Below, piece after piece: positions 63,715 through 64,000 of a DNA stretch of 64,000 nt. The DNA lies in contig JAQISU010000070.1 in the NCBI GenBank assembly GCA_029339505.1, positions 3,651,501-3,715,500 on the forward strand, in the 5' to 3' direction. Every line of letters begins with the position of its first letter. Position 1 is the stretch's first letter. Source of the stretch: Unio delphinus. Its lineage: Eukaryota > Mollusca > Bivalvia > Unionida > Unionidae. Under the pieces are notes generated by a model that was given only the letters and a program-made list of their open reading frames with translations, ran no database searches and was not told where the DNA came from. The translations under genes and the position numbers were made by a program.

Positions 63715-64000
63715 AACGATACACCAGTGCTGCATATTGGAATGACTCATAATACACAATCTGTGATATGATACACCTGTGCTACGTATCGGTATGACTC
63801 ATGATACACAGTCTGCGATATGATACACCTGTGCTACGTATCGGTATGACTCATGATACACAGTCTGCCATATGATACACCAGTGCTACGTATCGGTATG
63901 ACTCATGATACACAGTCTGCCATATGATACACCAGTGCTACGTATCGGTATGACTCATGATACACAGTCTGCGATATGATACACCTGTGCTGTGTATTGG
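63715..64000. repeat. 52-bp tandem array running off the window
   Basis: GATACACCTGTGCTACGTAT, CGGTATGACTCATGATACAC, AGTCTGCGATAT; at least five units. Confidence 0.95.

Overview
The window is genomic DNA from an invertebrate metazoan. A marine mollusc is my best guess, from the mix of tRNA-derived SINEs, CR1/L2-type LINEs, pogo/Tigger elements, many tandem arrays and Polinton (Maverick/adintovirus-type) proviruses, but the sequence does not prove the taxon. The left half (1-32.6 kb) is a Russian doll of mobile DNA. The right half (33-64 kb) is ordinary intergenic or intronic DNA with repeats and one convincing host coding exon, which resembles the first coding exon of PANK4 (pantothenate kinase 4 family).

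Nesting, from outside in. Polinton C is a decayed provirus of the F54H12.2-hexon lineage, with pieces at 2.89-6.68 kb and 27.69-32.63 kb (packaging ATPase C-terminus, small conserved protein, integrase, penton, basic core protein, hexon, adenain-like protease). Its penton gene was split by a Ty3/gypsy LTR retrotransposon on the minus strand (6676-27687, LTRs of about 818 bp, tRNA-Pro-type primer binding site, polypurine tract). Its hexon gene was split by a pogo/Tigger-like transposon (28406-30096), and another of its genes by a tRNA SINE (31513-31829). The gypsy element was in turn split, between its integrase and reverse transcriptase regions, by Polinton A. Polinton A is 15,162 bp (8464-23625) with near-identical 317-319 bp terminal inverted repeats and a perfect 6-bp target duplication, CATGGC. 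A decayed inverted relative of Polinton A (Polinton B, 1 to about 2.8 kb) abuts Polinton C on the left and may itself be inserted in Polinton C's ATPase gene.

Polinton A is young and mostly open. Its replication and integration set is an FtsK/HerA (A32-like) packaging ATPase, a retrovirus-type integrase, and an 1155-residue fusion of family B DNA polymerase, superfamily 1 helicase and HNH zinc domain. Its virion set is a double-jelly-roll hexon, a penton with a large internal insertion, an adenain-like cysteine protease, a basic core protein, a hydrophobic pVI-like protein, a fibre-like coiled-coil protein, a two-transmembrane protein and a parvovirus-type phospholipase A2. It also carries a zinc-ribbon protein, a NUMOD/HNH homing-type endonuclease and two unassigned proteins. 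Genes are packed tightly, with AT-rich promoter-like boxes just before the start codons. A roughly 1-kb non-coding repeat block (15.66-16.64 kb) separates the replication and structural halves. Visible lesions are a P-loop Gly-to-Glu change in the helicase, one amber codon in the protease, a frame break in the fibre-like gene, a short frame break after the HNH gene, and a frame change between the DUF5679-like and PLA2 frames that falls exactly on an A AAA AAC heptamer.

Right half: a LINE with a (ATT)n tail (36.7-41.0 kb, minus) containing a SINE that contains a hAT-like MITE, plus two (GA)n expansions grown at the same LINE position; a second LINE copy at 50.95-52.56 kb; a second Tigger-like element at 48.74-50.34 kb; several SINEs; a 1.9-kb 27-bp satellite-like array with a homeodomain-type TAATTA core per unit; further arrays with units of 36, 68, 28, about 35, 44, 20 and 52 bp; and the PANK4-like exon at 58116-58209.
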